Shown here piece by piece: positions 18,763-31,855 of a stretch of DNA of 64,000 bases (positions within the stretch are counted from its first letter, which is position 1; each line of letters begins with the position of its first letter). The notes under the pieces are model-generated. The model was not told the origin of the DNA. It was given only the letters and a program-made list of their open reading frames with translations, and did not search any database. Source of the DNA: Leptospira sanjuanensis (GTDB lineage: Bacteria > Spirochaetota > Leptospiria > Leptospirales > Leptospiraceae). The stretch lies in assembly GCF_022267325.1 (NCBI RefSeq), contig NZ_JAIZBG010000001.1, positions 3,105,001 to 3,169,000 of the forward strand, in the 5' to 3' direction. The position numbers and the translations under genes are program-made.

Positions 18763-19212
18763 ATGGGAACCCACTACAAAGGCAACAGTCGAGAAACCGC
18801 GGTCTTAAACGCTTTTATTAAGCTGAGCCGTTGTTCCGACTCGATTCGTCAGTTGGAAGAAAAGGTTTTCACAAAATACGGCCTAACGACAGGGCAATTC
18901 GGTTGCCTCGAAACGCTTCATCATCTGGGTCCGATGTGCCAAAAGGAAATCGGTCAAAAGCTGTTCTCCTGCGAAGGAAACATAACCCAGATCATAGACA
19001 ACCTGGAAAAACGAAAATTGGTTCAAAGGGTTCGAAGCGAAGAAGACAGACGGTATATCATTATCCATCTGACTTCGGAAGGAAGCTCGCTCGTTCAGAA
19101 AGTATTTCCTGCAATTCTCGATTCTTTGGTACATAAATTCGATCCTTTGACGGAAGCTCAACTGATCGATCTTGGTGATTTTCTCAAGGAAGTAGGTTTA
19201 AAAGCAGTATGA
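18763..19212 (+). CDS. MarR family transcriptional regulator
   Basis: A 149-residue winged-helix repressor. Helices [20 protein letters not shown] and [27 protein letters not shown] plus the wing [16 protein letters not shown] are standard MarR. Cysteines in FGCLE, PMCQ and FSCEG could allow redox or electrophile sensing as in the quinone-responsive MarR proteins, though that is inference. It is followed by doxX in the same direction, with operator copies overlapping its own promoter and upstream of doxX. It probably represses both. Confidence 0.9.
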   Translation: MGTHYKGNSRETAVLNAFIKLSRCSDSIRQLEEKVFTKYGLTTGQFGCLETLHHLGPMCQKEIGQKLFSCEGNITQIIDNLEKRKLVQRVRSEEDRRYIIIHLTSEGSSLVQKVFPAILDSLVHKFDPLTEAQLIDLGDFLKEVGLKAV

Positions 19213-19229
19213 TTTCATTTTTCAATGGT

Positions 19230-19260
19230 TATACTTTGAATATAAACCATTCACTATCAA
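19230..19260 (+). promoter_or_regulatory. Operator copy B (MarR-doxX)
   Basis: TATACTTTGAATATAAACCATT begins a roughly 30-base block that matches operator C at 19348-19379 with a few substitutions, including the downstream TCA.TATCAAA part. It lies just after the marR stop and about 170 bases upstream of doxX. Confidence 0.55.
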
Positions 19261-19289
19261 AACATGAGCCACTCTGTGCCTTACGGCGC

Positions 19290-19301
19290 GGAGTTCCCGC
19301 A
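19290..19301 (+). repeat. GGAGTTCCCGCA motif between marR and doxX
   Basis: A copy of the dispersed motif lies between operators B and C. Confidence 0.5.
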
Positions 19302-19347
19302 AATTCAAAATCATAAGGAAAGATCTGCAAACATACAGCTCATTCTT

Positions 19348-19379
19348 AATACTTTAAATTTAAATCATTCAGCATCAAA
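19348..19379 (+). promoter_or_regulatory. Operator copy C upstream of doxX
   Basis: AATACTTTAAATTTAAATCATT contains the palindromic core TTTAAATTTAAA and matches operator A at 18 of 22 positions. It ends about 45 bases before the doxX start codon, the expected position for control of the doxX promoter. Confidence 0.6.
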
Positions 19380-19397
19380 GATTCGCGAATGATAAAC

Positions 19398-19868
<471 letters not shown>

Positions 19869-19875
19869 GAAAGAA

Positions 19876-19929
19876 TTTCTTCGGGAAATCCGTGGAACGA
19901 AAATCCACGGTTTTCCTTGTTCGAAGAAA
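19876..19929. terminator. Bidirectional terminator, doxX / GMC oxidoreductase
   Basis: GGAAATCCGTGGA and TCCACGGTTTTCC pair with one mismatch around ACGAAAA, enclosed by an outer pair TTTCTTCG (19876-19883) and CGAAGAAA (19922-19929). It lies between convergent genes. A TTAGAATATTCTAA palindrome follows at 19941-19954. Confidence 0.65.
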
Positions 19930-19977
19930 TAATTCCAATTTTAGAATATTCTAATTACATTATACTCTTTACTTTTT

Positions 19978-21825
<1,848 letters not shown>

Positions 21826-21935
21826 TTTCAGTCCTGTCGAAGTTTTAACGGATTAGGTTTTTTTATTTCACGCGGATGGAAAGACAAAATTCTCTTTCGG
21901 CTTGATGAATTCTTCTCCGATCTTAAAGTTGAGGA

Positions 21936-22214
21936 ATGAATCCAGAAGTCGTTCACTCCGAATCGGAATCGAAATTTTACGCACAAGTAGACGGATACGA
22001 ATCCCATCTGTTTTATCGGGAAGAAGGAAACGAAGTGTGGAATCTTCTTTCGACTTACGTTCCGCCGGAACATAGAGGTAAGGGCCTCGCCGCAGATCTC
22101 GTCCGAACTGCTTTGGACAAAGCGCGTTCCTTGAATAAAAAGATCATTCCGAGCTGTTCTTACGTTGTGACCTTTTTAAACCGAAATCCGAATTATAAGG
22201 ACCTCGTCGCCTAA
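21936..22214 (+). CDS. GNAT-like N-acetyltransferase (YidJ/GTLF3B type)
   Basis: A 92-residue protein of the small Gcn5-related group. It contains the acetyl-CoA loop VPPEHRGKGLAADLVRTALDKARSLNKKIIPSCSYV, and the segment ending FLNRNPNYKDLV is usual for this group. Its stop codon overlaps the start of the next gene (TAATG), so the two are translationally coupled. The acceptor is unknown. Confidence 0.85.
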   Translation: MNPEVVHSESESKFYAQVDGYESHLFYREEGNEVWNLLSTYVPPEHRGKGLAADLVRTALDKARSLNKKIIPSCSYVVTFLNRNPNYKDLVA

Positions 22215-22549
22215 TGCTGCATCATATCGCGATCGGATCTCCGCATCCGGATTCTCTCGTTTCGTTTTACGAATCCTTGCCGGGTCTTACGAAATCGAAG
22301 GAAAACCGCAATCCTGACGGTTCGTTGCGCTCGGTTTGGTTTCAATCCGGGGAAATCATTCTCATGCTGGAAATCGATCTGAAGGTGCAAGGCCCGAAAG
22401 CCCTCATTTTTTCCGCGGCCGTTCTGAAGCCGGAAGATCTGAAACGACTTCCCCAATGGATTCAAGAAACGGAATATACGAAATACTTTAAAGATCCTGA
22501 CGGGAATCTTCTGGGCTATTCTTCTTATCCGAACCCTTGGCCGTTCTAA
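22214..22549 (+). CDS. VOC/glyoxalase family protein
   Basis: A 111-residue single VOC module. It begins [24 protein letters not shown], has [14 protein letters not shown] in the second strand set and ends [15 protein letters not shown], the usual metal-site and substrate-loop motifs. The length fits one half-glyoxalase fold, so it should act as a dimer. It is coupled to the GNAT gene and overlaps the convergent HI0933-type gene by 4 bases. The substrate is unknown. Confidence 0.85.
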   Translation: MLHHIAIGSPHPDSLVSFYESLPGLTKSKENRNPDGSLRSVWFQSGEIILMLEIDLKVQGPKALIFSAAVLKPEDLKRLPQWIQETEYTKYFKDPDGNLLGYSSYPNPWPF

Positions 22550-23784
22550 AAACTTTCCGAAATTCCGCGCGCGGCGATGTAAGAAGTCGTCCACGCGTTT
22601 TGAAAATTAAATCCGCCCGTAACCCCGTCCACGTCCAAAACCTCTCCGGCAAAGTAAACTCCGGGGACGACCTTGCTTTCCATCGTTTTGAAGTTCACTT
22701 CTTTGCGGCTTACGCCTCCGCAGGTTACGAACTCGTCCTTAAATTCTCCCTTCCCGGAGATCCTGAATCGTGCGTCCGTGAGTTCTTCGGTGATCGCGTG
22801 CAAATCCCTGGAAGACAACCCTGACCATTTCTTCGAGAAATCTATAGAATGAATTTCTAATATTCTTTCCCAGTATCTTCTCGGGATTCCTAGAACGGGC
22901 GTGTTGACGATCGATTTAGAAGGATGCAATTCCTTTTCCTTCTCGATCTTTTTGCGGACCTCGTCCTTTTTCATACCAGGTATAAAATTGATCTTTAAGA
23001 TCGTATCGTATTCTTTCTGAAAAAGTTCCCGAGCGCCTTTTGCGGATAGTTTCAAAATCGCGGGTCCGCTCAATCCCCAATGCGTGATGAGCGTCGGCCC
23101 GATCTGGGAATATCCGAATTCGACGAGAGAACATTCCGTCTGCTCGAAGGAAAGACCGGATAAATTCTCCAGACGGGAATCGGAAATCTTAAACGTAAAC
23201 AACGACGGAACCGGTTCCAAAATCGTATGGCCCATGGCCTGCAACCAACCCCACGCCTTTCTCCCCGAACCGGTCGCAAAAAGAACTTTATCGAATTCTA
23301 ATATTTCTCCGTTCTTAAACTTGATTTGAAAACGACCCTCGTCCGTCGGAGTGACGGAGTGAATTTCGGTCGTCGTTTTGAGTTTAACTCCAACCTTCTT
23401 TGCTTCCTGAAAAAGCGTCTGTAAAATCGTTTCGGAAGAATCCGTGATCGGGAACATTCTCCCGTCGGCCTCGGTTTTTAATGCGACACCGCGCTCCTCA
23501 TACCACCGGATCGTGTCTTTCGGTCCGAAAGTTTCAAAGGCCCAGCGAAGCTCCCGTTCCCCTCTCGGGTAATTCTTACTGAGAGTTTCCGGATCGAGAC
23601 AATGGTGCGTAACGTTACATCTTCCGCCCCCGGAGATCTTCACTTTGGAAAGAAATTGTTTTCCTTTTTCCAAAAGCGTGACGCTACAAGTTCCCTCGGA
23701 AGCGATCTGAATCGCGCCGAAAAATCCGGCGGCTCCCCCTCCGATCACCGCGACTTTATGTTTTTCATTTGTATGGTCGGTCAT
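22546..23784 (-). CDS. HI0933-type NAD(P)/FAD flavoprotein (YhiN/BaiN)
   Basis: A 412-residue flavoprotein. [19 protein letters not shown] is the Rossmann dinucleotide site, [15 protein letters not shown] and [33 protein letters not shown] are the signatures of the HI0933 family, and [50 protein letters not shown] is the closing motif. Members reduce C=C bonds in some bacteria, but the natural substrate here is unknown. It ends on the last codon of the convergent VOC gene. Confidence 0.9.
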   Translation of the reverse strand: MTDHTNEKHKVAVIGGGAAGFFGAIQIASEGTCSVTLLEKGKQFLSKVKISGGGRCNVTHHCLDPETLSKNYPRGERELRWAFETFGPKDTIRWYEERGVALKTEADGRMFPITDSSETILQTLFQEAKKVGVKLKTTTEIHSVTPTDEGRFQIKFKNGEILEFDKVLFATGSGRKAWGWLQAMGHTILEPVPSLFTFKISDSRLENLSGLSFEQTECSLVEFGYSQIGPTLITHWGLSGPAILKLSAKGARELFQKEYDTILKINFIPGMKKDEVRKKIEKEKELHPSKSIVNTPVLGIPRRYWERILEIHSIDFSKKWSGLSSRDLHAITEELTDARFRISGKGEFKDEFVTCGGVSRKEVNFKTMESKVVPGVYFAGEVLDVDGVTGGFNFQNAWTTSYIAARGISESF

Positions 23785-23917
23785 GTAGAAAATTTATCGG
23801 AATAGCAGGAATAAAACCCGTTCTCATTCCATACAAAATCGGGCGCCGGAATTTGCACTCCGTTATTCGTTAGGGAAGATTGGAGAGATTTGCTCTCCAA
23901 TCTAGATTAGATTTTTA

Positions 23918-24346
23918 TTATACGCTTTTGTGCGTTTCAATATAGTAATCGGCCGAGATTCTTCCCGAACCATATAAGGAAAAGTGAAAAAGTAAGAGAA
24001 GAATCATCGCCGCATACGGAAGATTCGATCCCGGAGCCATAAAACCTTCTTTACCGTGAATGAATAAAACCGCACCGATCAACACGGGCACTTGAAGGAT
24101 CGCGGCAAAGCGGGTCAACAATCCGGATAGGAGAAGAATTCCTCCGCAAATATGCGCGATTACGATATAATGCGCAAGCAGCGCGGACGCCATGGGAGCA
24201 TTGTTCATCTCCATCAAACGAATCAGCGCGTCCGTATCGTATAGGAACTCCAGACCTTTATAGATTAAAATTCCGCCGAGATAGATCCGCAGGAAGTCGA
24301 CCAACCAATCCCGATGCTCTTGCAGCCAATGGTTCAAGCGATCCAT
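23918..24346 (-). CDS. DoxX-like membrane protein
   Basis: A 142-residue protein with four hydrophobic helices and the DoxX-type layout: LRIYLGGILIYKGLEFL, then AHYIVIAHICGGILLLSGLLTRFAAILQVPVLIGAVLF, then a final helix. GGAGGT lies 5 bases before the ATG at 24346; an upstream ATG at 24382 has no such site. It is unlike the DoxX at 19.4 kb in detail. It follows the pirin gene on the same strand with a 170-base gap, so co-transcription is possible but not required. Confidence 0.8.
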   Translation of the reverse strand: MDRLNHWLQEHRDWLVDFLRIYLGGILIYKGLEFLYDTDALIRLMEMNNAPMASALLAHYIVIAHICGGILLLSGLLTRFAAILQVPVLIGAVLFIHGKEGFMAPGSNLPYAAMILLLLFHFSLYGSGRISADYYIETHKSV

Positions 24347-24498
24347 AGCGTACCTCCAGATTTTTAGGTTTGCAAAATTCATCTTACCCCTTTCCGAAAC
24401 TTTTGCAAGGGGAGAATCCGCCGAAAATCCCTAAAAACCGAACCGCAAATCCGGAGCCGAAACCTCGTTAAGAATGTTTCCGTTTAACGGATTTACGG

Positions 24499-24515
24499 TT
24501 TAATCCGACATCGTT

Positions 24516-24518
<3 letters not shown>
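24499..24518. repeat. 20-base repeat at pirin 3' end
   Basis: The 20-base sequence at 24499-24518 (TTTAATCCGACATCG plus TTTTA) is repeated exactly at 37746-37765. Here it covers the stop codon of the pirin gene. No function is apparent. Confidence 0.4.
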
Positions 24519-25400
<882 letters not shown>

Positions 25401-25469
25401 AGTTCAAGCGCTCCTCTCGCTTTCTGGTCATGGTGCAAATTCTTTTTCGAAACGGATAACGGCAGGTTC

Positions 25470-25944
<475 letters not shown>

Positions 25945-26011
25945 AAGTTCGTATTAAATTCCTCTTGCCTAATTTTATTTTTTTTAAAGAAAATGTTTCC
26001 GGTTTCCTATT

Positions 26012-27700
26012 GTGAGCATTTCGGAAGAACAATTTTTACCCGTTCCGGATAACGAAAACGAACGGCTTAAATCTTTGGATTCGTATCAGATCGTGGACAC
26101 GGCTCCGGAGGAAAAATTCGATTCTCTTACGCAAATCGCGGCTTTTATCTGTAATTCTTCCACCGCGCTGATCTCCCTGATCGATGTGAATCGTCAGTGG
26201 TTTAAAGCGAAAGTAGGAATGACCGACTCCGAAACTCCGCGAAGTTTTTCCTTTTGTCAGTATGCGATTCTTCAGGACGATATTTTCGAAATCGAAGACG
26301 CGAAACAAGACGCCCGTTTTAAGAATAATCCATTGGTTTTAGGCCCCCCGTTCATCCGTTTTTATGCGGGCGCTCCTTTGAAAACCCCGGACGGATTCAA
26401 CATAGGAACGTTGTGCGTCCTCGATCAAAATCCGAAACGGCTCGACGAAAAACAAAAAATCATTTTGAAGGTCCTGTCCAATCAGGTGATCGCAAACTTC
26501 GAGCTGATCAAAAAGAACCGCGAACTGATTCTCATCCGTACAAAGGAGGAAGAGCTGCAGAATTCCAAAAGCCAATTTTTCGCGAATATGAGTCACGAAA
26601 TAAGAACGCCGATCCACGGAATTCTCGGAGTCGCCGGACTTTTGGCCGAAACGGATCTGCATCCGGAGCAAAAAGAATACGTCGACACGATCCGCAGAAG
26701 CGGAGGCCTTCTCTTGGGGCTGCTCAACGACATATTAGATTTTTCTAAATTAGAATCCGCTCACATGAAAATCGAAATCGTTGCGTTCGACCTGATGGCG
26801 CTTTTAAAGGACGTATACTCCCTGTTCGAAGCGGATACGAAAAAGAAAAACCTGGAATTCAGATTGGTCACGGAAAGAACCACGCCGCTCACGGTTTCGA
26901 CCGACCCGAATCGTCTCCGGCAAATTCTGGTCAATCTGATCTCCAATGCCTTTAAGTTTACGGAAAAAGGAAGCGTTTCGATGGAATTCGAATCGTACAT
27001 TATCGGAGAGGAATGCGACGTGAAAATCCGAGTCCGCGATACGGGAATCGGAATTCCCAAACTCAAACTCAACGAACTCTTTCAAGCATATACGCAAGCG
27101 GATACGTCCGTATCGAGAAAATACGGAGGAACCGGTCTCGGACTCGCGATCAGCAAAAATCTCGCGGAGATGATGGGTCTCGAATTGACCGCGGAAAGCA
27201 TCGTCAACAGAGGGAGCGTGTTCGAAATTTCGGGAAGAATTCCGCTTGCCGAAAAATCGGAAATCGACTTCGAACCGAAATCGATTTCCGATAACGCGAA
27301 CGGAAAACCTCAGCAAACGGATCTGAAAATTCTTGTAGCGGAGGACAACGAGATCAATCAGATGCTGATCCGAAAGGTTCTCGAAAAACTCGGATACGAA
27401 CCCGTAATCGTTCCGAACGGAATCGAGGCGCTTCATCACATCGAAACGATGCGGACGGATATCTTGTTCTTGGATATTCAAATGCCGGAGTTGAGCGGAA
27501 TCGACACCGCAAAAATCCTCACTCAACACACAAACCAATCCCTTCGTCCTTATATCATCGCAATGACGGCTAACGCGGATCAATCGGATCGGGACAAATG
27601 TATGGCAGCCGGAATGGACGACTTTATCAGCAAACCATTCCGCAAAGAAGAGATCGCCGACATACTCAACCGTTTTATTTCGGACCGAAATTCGGAATAG
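26012..27700 (+). CDS. Hybrid histidine kinase with GAF sensor
   Basis: A 562-residue cytoplasmic sensor kinase. A GAF domain covers about residues 25-165 ([46 protein letters not shown]). The dimerisation/phosphoacceptor domain has His195 in MSHEIRTP. The ATPase domain shows [20 protein letters not shown] and [15 protein letters not shown] receiver domain follows with Asp488 in [12 protein letters not shown] and the conserved Lys in [10 protein letters not shown]. No membrane segment is present, so it senses an internal signal. The start is a GTG at 26012 with no in-frame ATG nearby upstream. No response-regulator gene is adjacent, so the output partner is unknown. Confidence 0.92.
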   Translation: MSISEEQFLPVPDNENERLKSLDSYQIVDTAPEEKFDSLTQIAAFICNSSTALISLIDVNRQWFKAKVGMTDSETPRSFSFCQYAILQDDIFEIEDAKQDARFKNNPLVLGPPFIRFYAGAPLKTPDGFNIGTLCVLDQNPKRLDEKQKIILKVLSNQVIANFELIKKNRELILIRTKEEELQNSKSQFFANMSHEIRTPIHGILGVAGLLAETDLHPEQKEYVDTIRRSGGLLLGLLNDILDFSKLESAHMKIEIVAFDLMALLKDVYSLFEADTKKKNLEFRLVTERTTPLTVSTDPNRLRQILVNLISNAFKFTEKGSVSMEFESYIIGEECDVKIRVRDTGIGIPKLKLNELFQAYTQADTSVSRKYGGTGLGLAISKNLAEMMGLELTAESIVNRGSVFEISGRIPLAEKSEIDFEPKSISDNANGKPQQTDLKILVAEDNEINQMLIRKVLEKLGYEPVIVPNGIEALHHIETMRTDILFLDIQMPELSGIDTAKILTQHTNQSLRPYIIAMTANADQSDRDKCMAAGMDDFISKPFRKEEIADILNRFISDRNSE

Positions 27701-27792
27701 AACGCACGAAAATAAAATGGCGTTGCCTCTCCGCGGCCGGGCTCTCGGCAAACTCAGCAATTCTCCCTATGAATCGAAATACAGTTCGAAAT

Positions 27793-28392
27793 TTATCCCA
27801 AAAAGTTCTCGATCATAATTCTCCCGCCTTCGGTCGCGAAGGATTCCGGATGAAACTGCACGCCTTCTATGGGAAGCGTTTTGTGTCTGATTCCCATCAA
27901 GGAAGAATTCTCCGATTCGACGAACGCGGAAATTTCCAAACAATCCGGCAAAGACTCGGGAACTCCTTCCAAAGAATGGTAACGCATCACACGGATCGCA
28001 TCGGGAATACCTCTAAAAATTCCAAGCCGATCGTGCGTGATCTCGGACGTTTTTCCATGAAACGGAATTTTCGATCTCCGCAGACGACCCCCGAAAGAAG
28101 TGACGATCCCCTGCATACCGAGACAAACGCCGAAGATCTTAATATAAGGATTTCTTAATCTAAGAATCGATTCGGAAACCCCGAAATATTCCGGATCCTC
28201 CGGATGACCCGGCCCCGGGGAAAGAAGAATGTGGGTAGGATTCAAGGAAAGAATCTCACGCAGATCCGTTTGATCCTGTCTGAAAATCGACAAAGAGAAT
28301 CGTTCCCCGGATGTTTGCAAACAATCCTCCAGAAGATGAACGAGATTGTACGTAAAAGAATCGTAATGATCGACGACGATGCAGTTTTTCAT
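27793..28392 (-). CDS. trpG: Anthranilate synthase component II (glutamine amidotransferase)
   Basis: A 199-residue class I glutaminase subunit that feeds ammonia to TrpE. Catalytic Cys90 is in FGVCLGMQG, and His181 and Glu183 are in VQFHPES. IVVDHYDSFTYNLVHLLE and LLSPGPGHPEDP are typical. The start overlaps the trpE stop by 4 bases (ATGA), so the pair is coupled. TrpG and PabA are hard to tell apart; one protein often serves both anthranilate and aminodeoxychorismate synthesis, so a dual role is possible. It is last in the ilvB-ilvN-trpE-trpG cluster. Confidence 0.88.
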   Translation of the reverse strand: MKNCIVVDHYDSFTYNLVHLLEDCLQTSGERFSLSIFRQDQTDLREILSLNPTHILLSPGPGHPEDPEYFGVSESILRLRNPYIKIFGVCLGMQGIVTSFGGRLRRSKIPFHGKTSEITHDRLGIFRGIPDAIRVMRYHSLEGVPESLPDCLEISAFVESENSSLMGIRHKTLPIEGVQFHPESFATEGGRIMIENFLG

Positions 28393-29771
28393 GCGGTAAA
28401 TTCCTCCATGGATCGGTTCACTGCCTTCAATTTATTTAGAATTTCTTGATATTCTAATTCTTCCAGAGAATCCAAAACGATGCCGGAGGCGGCTCTCGAA
28501 TACGCGGAGTTTCCCGATCGGAACAGACTTCGGATTAAAATGCAGAATTGAGAACTTCCGTCCAAAGAGAAATAGCCGAGAACGCCTCCGTACAAACCCC
28601 GATCGTCTCCTTCGGTTTTGGCAATCAGCTTGATCGATTCCACTTTGGGAGCGCCCGTAAGAGTTCCCGCGGGAAACACTGATTCCAAACCGCTGAAAGA
28701 GTCCTCGTCCTTCCTCATAATTCCGGAAACTTCGCTCGTGATATGCTGAACGTACGCGAACTTTAAGATCTCGAATTCCTTTTTGACTCGTACGGTCCCC
28801 TTTTCACAAACCCGGCTGAGATCGTTCCGATGCAGATCGATCAGCATCGAATGTTCCGCGATTTCCTTTTTGTCGCTTAATAATTTCCGCGCAAGAATCC
28901 TATCCTCTTCCGGAGTCGCGCCCCTCGGATACGTTCCCGCAAGAGGATATGTTTCCGCGATCCGATCCTTATGAGAAAACAAAAGCTCGGGACTCGAACC
29001 GAAGGTTTCGATCTCGTCGTCCTTGTAAAAGAAAAGATAAGGGGACGGATTTCCCTTCTTTAAATTTCCGTATATCGGAACGAGACTTCCCTCAATTTCA
29101 AATCGTTCTTCGAAACCGATCTGACATTGAAACGTGTTGCCTGCGAGAATCTCTTCCTTCGTTTTCAGAAAAAGATCCGTATATTCTTCCTTTGTTTTGG
29201 AAAATCCGAGGGATCGGACTTTCGTATCGCGCGGAATGGTATCGCTCGAATCGAGAAGAGAGGCAAGTTCTTCGATCCGGTTCCGCGTATAATAAAAATA
29301 CTCGGACGATCCGGTCAGATGATCGATTACGATTCCATCCAAGTACAAACCGAAAGAAAAAAGAGGGTAACCTTTCCGCGGATTCAAAGCGGTTACCGGT
29401 TCAAAGAGCGAAGCCGAATCGTAACCGAGACAACCAACGAGACCGCCCGTGTAACGTTTGCAGTTTTTTTTCGGAGGAAAAATTTCTTGGAGTGTTCGGT
29501 AAGGATTCAAAACGAAGAAGGTTTCTCCGTCGAGGACGAGCTTTCCGGGATAACCGCGGAATTGGACGAAAGGCGAAAAGCCGAGAATCGAATAACGGTA
29601 GTTATCCGGATATCCCGGATGGCTCTCCAACAGGAAACATCCGGGATACTTTTTTGTTAAGCGAAATAGAAATGTTTCAGTTTCCTCCTCCCGCAGCGGA
29701 AACGGTAAACTCTTCGGCTTTTCCGGGAGAGAGTTCAGGGATTGTTTCAGATTCGAAATCCGATTCGACAT
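28389..29771 (-). CDS. trpE: Anthranilate synthase component I
   Basis: A 460-residue chorismate-utilising enzyme. YPLAGTYPRG has Ala where PabB enzymes carry the catalytic Lys (PIKGT), and an N-terminal LLES matches the tryptophan feedback site of TrpE, so TrpE is preferred over PabB. The core EHSMLIDLHRNDLSRVCE, FPAGTLTGAPKVESIKLI and GLYGGVLGYFSLDG is standard. AGGAG lies 8 bases before the ATG at 29771. That start lies inside ilvN, so the two genes overlap by 95 bases in different frames. It is probably expressed from the ilvB promoter. Confidence 0.85.
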   Translation of the reverse strand: MSNRISNLKQSLNSLPEKPKSLPFPLREEETETFLFRLTKKYPGCFLLESHPGYPDNYRYSILGFSPFVQFRGYPGKLVLDGETFFVLNPYRTLQEIFPPKKNCKRYTGGLVGCLGYDSASLFEPVTALNPRKGYPLFSFGLYLDGIVIDHLTGSSEYFYYTRNRIEELASLLDSSDTIPRDTKVRSLGFSKTKEEYTDLFLKTKEEILAGNTFQCQIGFEERFEIEGSLVPIYGNLKKGNPSPYLFFYKDDEIETFGSSPELLFSHKDRIAETYPLAGTYPRGATPEEDRILARKLLSDKKEIAEHSMLIDLHRNDLSRVCEKGTVRVKKEFEILKFAYVQHITSEVSGIMRKDEDSFSGLESVFPAGTLTGAPKVESIKLIAKTEGDDRGLYGGVLGYFSLDGSSQFCILIRSLFRSGNSAYSRAASGIVLDSLEELEYQEILNKLKAVNRSMEEFTA

Positions 29772-30015
29772 AGTGGACTCCTGTGATTTCCGGAATACTC
29801 CGGAACAAGTTCAGTATTTTTTCCGGTTCCCCGGTATGAATGACGATAGCGATCCTTTGTGTTTTGTTCTCCGTGTCGCGCCAGAGGCGCCAATCCTTCC
29901 AATCGATCGATTTGCGGGATAAAATTCCGATCAGACGTAAAATTGCGCCCGCGCCTTCTTCGGACGCGATCTCGTATGAATAACTTCTTTCCTCTTTTGC
30001 GGGTTGGATAAACAT
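29677..30015 (-). CDS. ilvN: Acetolactate synthase small subunit (ACT)
   Basis: A 112-residue protein with an ACT-type regulatory core (residues 12-85: YSYEIASEEGAGAILRLIGILSRKS, RIAIVIHTGEPEKILNLFRSIPEITGVHYVE). It should bind valine and regulate IlvB. It is shorter than the usual two-domain IlvH and has a 27-residue acidic and Gly-rich tail that overlaps the trpE start region. TAGGAG precedes the ATG by 7 bases. It starts 25 bases after ilvB. Confidence 0.85.
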   Translation of the reverse strand: MFIQPAKEERSYSYEIASEEGAGAILRLIGILSRKSIDWKDWRLWRDTENKTQRIAIVIHTGEPEKILNLFRSIPEITGVHYVESDFESETIPELSPGKAEEFTVSAAGGGN

Positions 30016-30040
30016 GATATTTCTCCTATATTCTAATATT

Positions 30041-31723
30041 TTAATGAATCATTTCTCGATTCGGCTTTCCGGGCGGAACCATCGGCAATACGTGCAGTTC
30101 GGGCGCAACCCTCAGCGTCACAAAAGAAGGTCCTTTTCGGTTCAACGCCTCTTCCAGAACTTCCGAAACGGAGTCTTCTTCCCTTAGCTCGAAAGAAGGG
30201 ATTCCGAAAGAAGATGCAATTTTCGTAAAGTTTGTGGGAAGAGCGAATTTCGACGCGGAGAATCGGGACGAAAAGAACAGTTCCTGCTGTTGTCTTACGA
30301 GTCCTAAATGTCCGTTGTTCATCAAAAGTACGGTCACGTCCAAATCGAGTTCGCGGAGAGTATCCAATTCCTGAACGTTCATCAAGATCGATCCGTCTCC
30401 AGAAATGCAAACGATTCGTTTGTCCGGCGAAACAAGCGCAGCTCCGATCGCCGTCGGCAATCCGAATCCCATCGTTCCCAAACCGCCCGAAGTCAAAAGA
30501 GAACCCTGCGTTCGAAACGGATAATACTGAGCCGCCCACATCTGATGTTGACCCACGTCTGTCGTGACGATCGCACGGTCCTCTAAAATTTCCGCGACGC
30601 GTCGAATGATCGCGAACGGATGCAACATTTCTTTTTTTTCGGGCATCGGAAACGCGTATAACGTCTTCAGAGTTCGAACTCGATCCAGCCATTCTTCCTT
30701 TGCCGAATGTGCTTCCGCGAACGTTTCGTTCAACATCTGTTTGAGAAAATCTCCGATATCGTGTCTGAGGAAAAGATTCGGATTCTTTAATTTACCGATT
30801 TCGGTCGCGTCTATGTCCACGTGAACGATCTTTGCGCTCGGACAAAACTCGTTCAGTTTTCCGGTCGCGCGATCGTCGAAACGAACTCCGAGCGCGACCA
30901 ATAGATCGGTTTCTTCCAGGACGAGATTGGTAGCGCGCGAACCGTGCATTCCTAGCATTCCCAAAAAACGAGGATGATCGTCGCGACAAATTCCCAAACC
31001 CATCAATGTGGAAACCGTGGGAAAGCCGAGTTTTTCGTGAAGTTTCCGGAACGACTCCGCGGACTCCGGACGATTCAAACCGCCCCCGATATAAAATACG
31101 GGACGTTCGGACTCCGACAGCAAATCCTTGAAACGTTCGATCCAATCCGCGCCGATCTTCACAGAAAATTCATCTTTTTGAATATTCCATAATTCTTTTT
31201 CTTTTTGTTCGTTCCATTCGATTCTTGCGGAAGCGACGTCTTTGGGAACGTCGATCCAAACCGGGCCCGGACGTCCTTCGATCGAAGTCTTCCAGGCTTG
31301 CGGAAGAATGCGGATCAGATCCTCGACGTCTTTTACGAGATAACTTCTTTTTGTGATGGGAACGGACAGACTGAGAGTATCGATTTCCTGAAAGGCGTCC
31401 GTGCCGATCATCGAAACCGGAACCTGGCCGGTGATGGCGATCAAAGGAATGGAATCCATCTTAGCATCGGCGACCGCCGTGATCAGATTCGTAACGCCCG
31501 GCCCGGAAGAGGCGATGCAAACCGCGGGTTTTCCGGAAGCCCTCGCCATTCCGCCTGCGATAAATCCCGCTCCTTGTTCGTGTCTGGCAAGAATATGGCG
31601 GATCTTACTTCCGTGTAACGCGTCGTAGATGGGAAGACTCGCGCCTCCCGGAATTCCGGCGACGACTTCGATTCCTGCGTATTCTAAAAATCGAACGATG
31701 AGTTCCGCTCCGTTTAAATTCAT
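30041..31723 (-). CDS. ilvB: Acetolactate synthase large subunit
   Basis: A 560-residue thiamine-diphosphate enzyme for valine, leucine and isoleucine synthesis. ELIVRFLEYAGIEVVAGIPGGASLPIYDAL starts the PYR domain, RHEQGAGFIAGGMARASGKPAVC holds the catalytic Glu, and GDGSILMNVQELDTLRELDLDVTVLLMNNGHLG is the ThDP/Mg site. The ATG at 31723 gives the usual length; a start at 31771 would add 16 residues close to the attenuator. It is first in the ilvB-ilvN-trpE-trpG operon and is preceded by a Val/Leu leader peptide and terminator. Confidence 0.95.
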   Translation of the reverse strand: MNLNGAELIVRFLEYAGIEVVAGIPGGASLPIYDALHGSKIRHILARHEQGAGFIAGGMARASGKPAVCIASSGPGVTNLITAVADAKMDSIPLIAITGQVPVSMIGTDAFQEIDTLSLSVPITKRSYLVKDVEDLIRILPQAWKTSIEGRPGPVWIDVPKDVASARIEWNEQKEKELWNIQKDEFSVKIGADWIERFKDLLSESERPVFYIGGGLNRPESAESFRKLHEKLGFPTVSTLMGLGICRDDHPRFLGMLGMHGSRATNLVLEETDLLVALGVRFDDRATGKLNEFCPSAKIVHVDIDATEIGKLKNPNLFLRHDIGDFLKQMLNETFAEAHSAKEEWLDRVRTLKTLYAFPMPEKKEMLHPFAIIRRVAEILEDRAIVTTDVGQHQMWAAQYYPFRTQGSLLTSGGLGTMGFGLPTAIGAALVSPDKRIVCISGDGSILMNVQELDTLRELDLDVTVLLMNNGHLGLVRQQQELFFSSRFSASKFALPTNFTKIASSFGIPSFELREEDSVSEVLEEALNRKGPSFVTLRVAPELHVLPMVPPGKPNREMIH

Positions 31724-31790
31724 ATCTCGGTCCCTTCTTCCGTAAACTTTTGATTTCGTTCTCAAGTTCATTCAACGAGCGCCTTAAAAT

Positions 31791-31829
31791 AAAAAAGCCT
31801 CCCCCGGCTTTACACCGGAGGAGGCTTTT
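31791..31829 (-). terminator. ilvB attenuator terminator
   Basis: On the minus strand GCCTCCTCCGG pairs with CCGGGGGAGGC (11 pairs, one G-U) around TGTAAAG and is followed by a T-run of six and ATTTT. It lies between the Val/Leu leader peptide and ilvB, 68 bases before the chosen start. Confidence 0.85.
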
Positions 31830-31855
31830 CTTAGGATTGCGCCTGAAGTAAATCT

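Noticed and set aside
26804..27760. 318-codon minus-strand ORF opposite the hybrid kinase
   Set aside because: It is a shadow of the kinase and receiver domains; composition is typical of reversed coding sequence.
28389..29771. Assignment of trpE as PabB
   Set aside because: The PIKGT lysine of PabB is replaced by PLAGT and the tryptophan feedback motif LLES is present. A dual role of the glutaminase partner remains possible.
28949..29773. 274-codon plus-strand ORF opposite trpE
   Set aside because: It is antisense to conserved TrpE blocks and has no plausible protein features.
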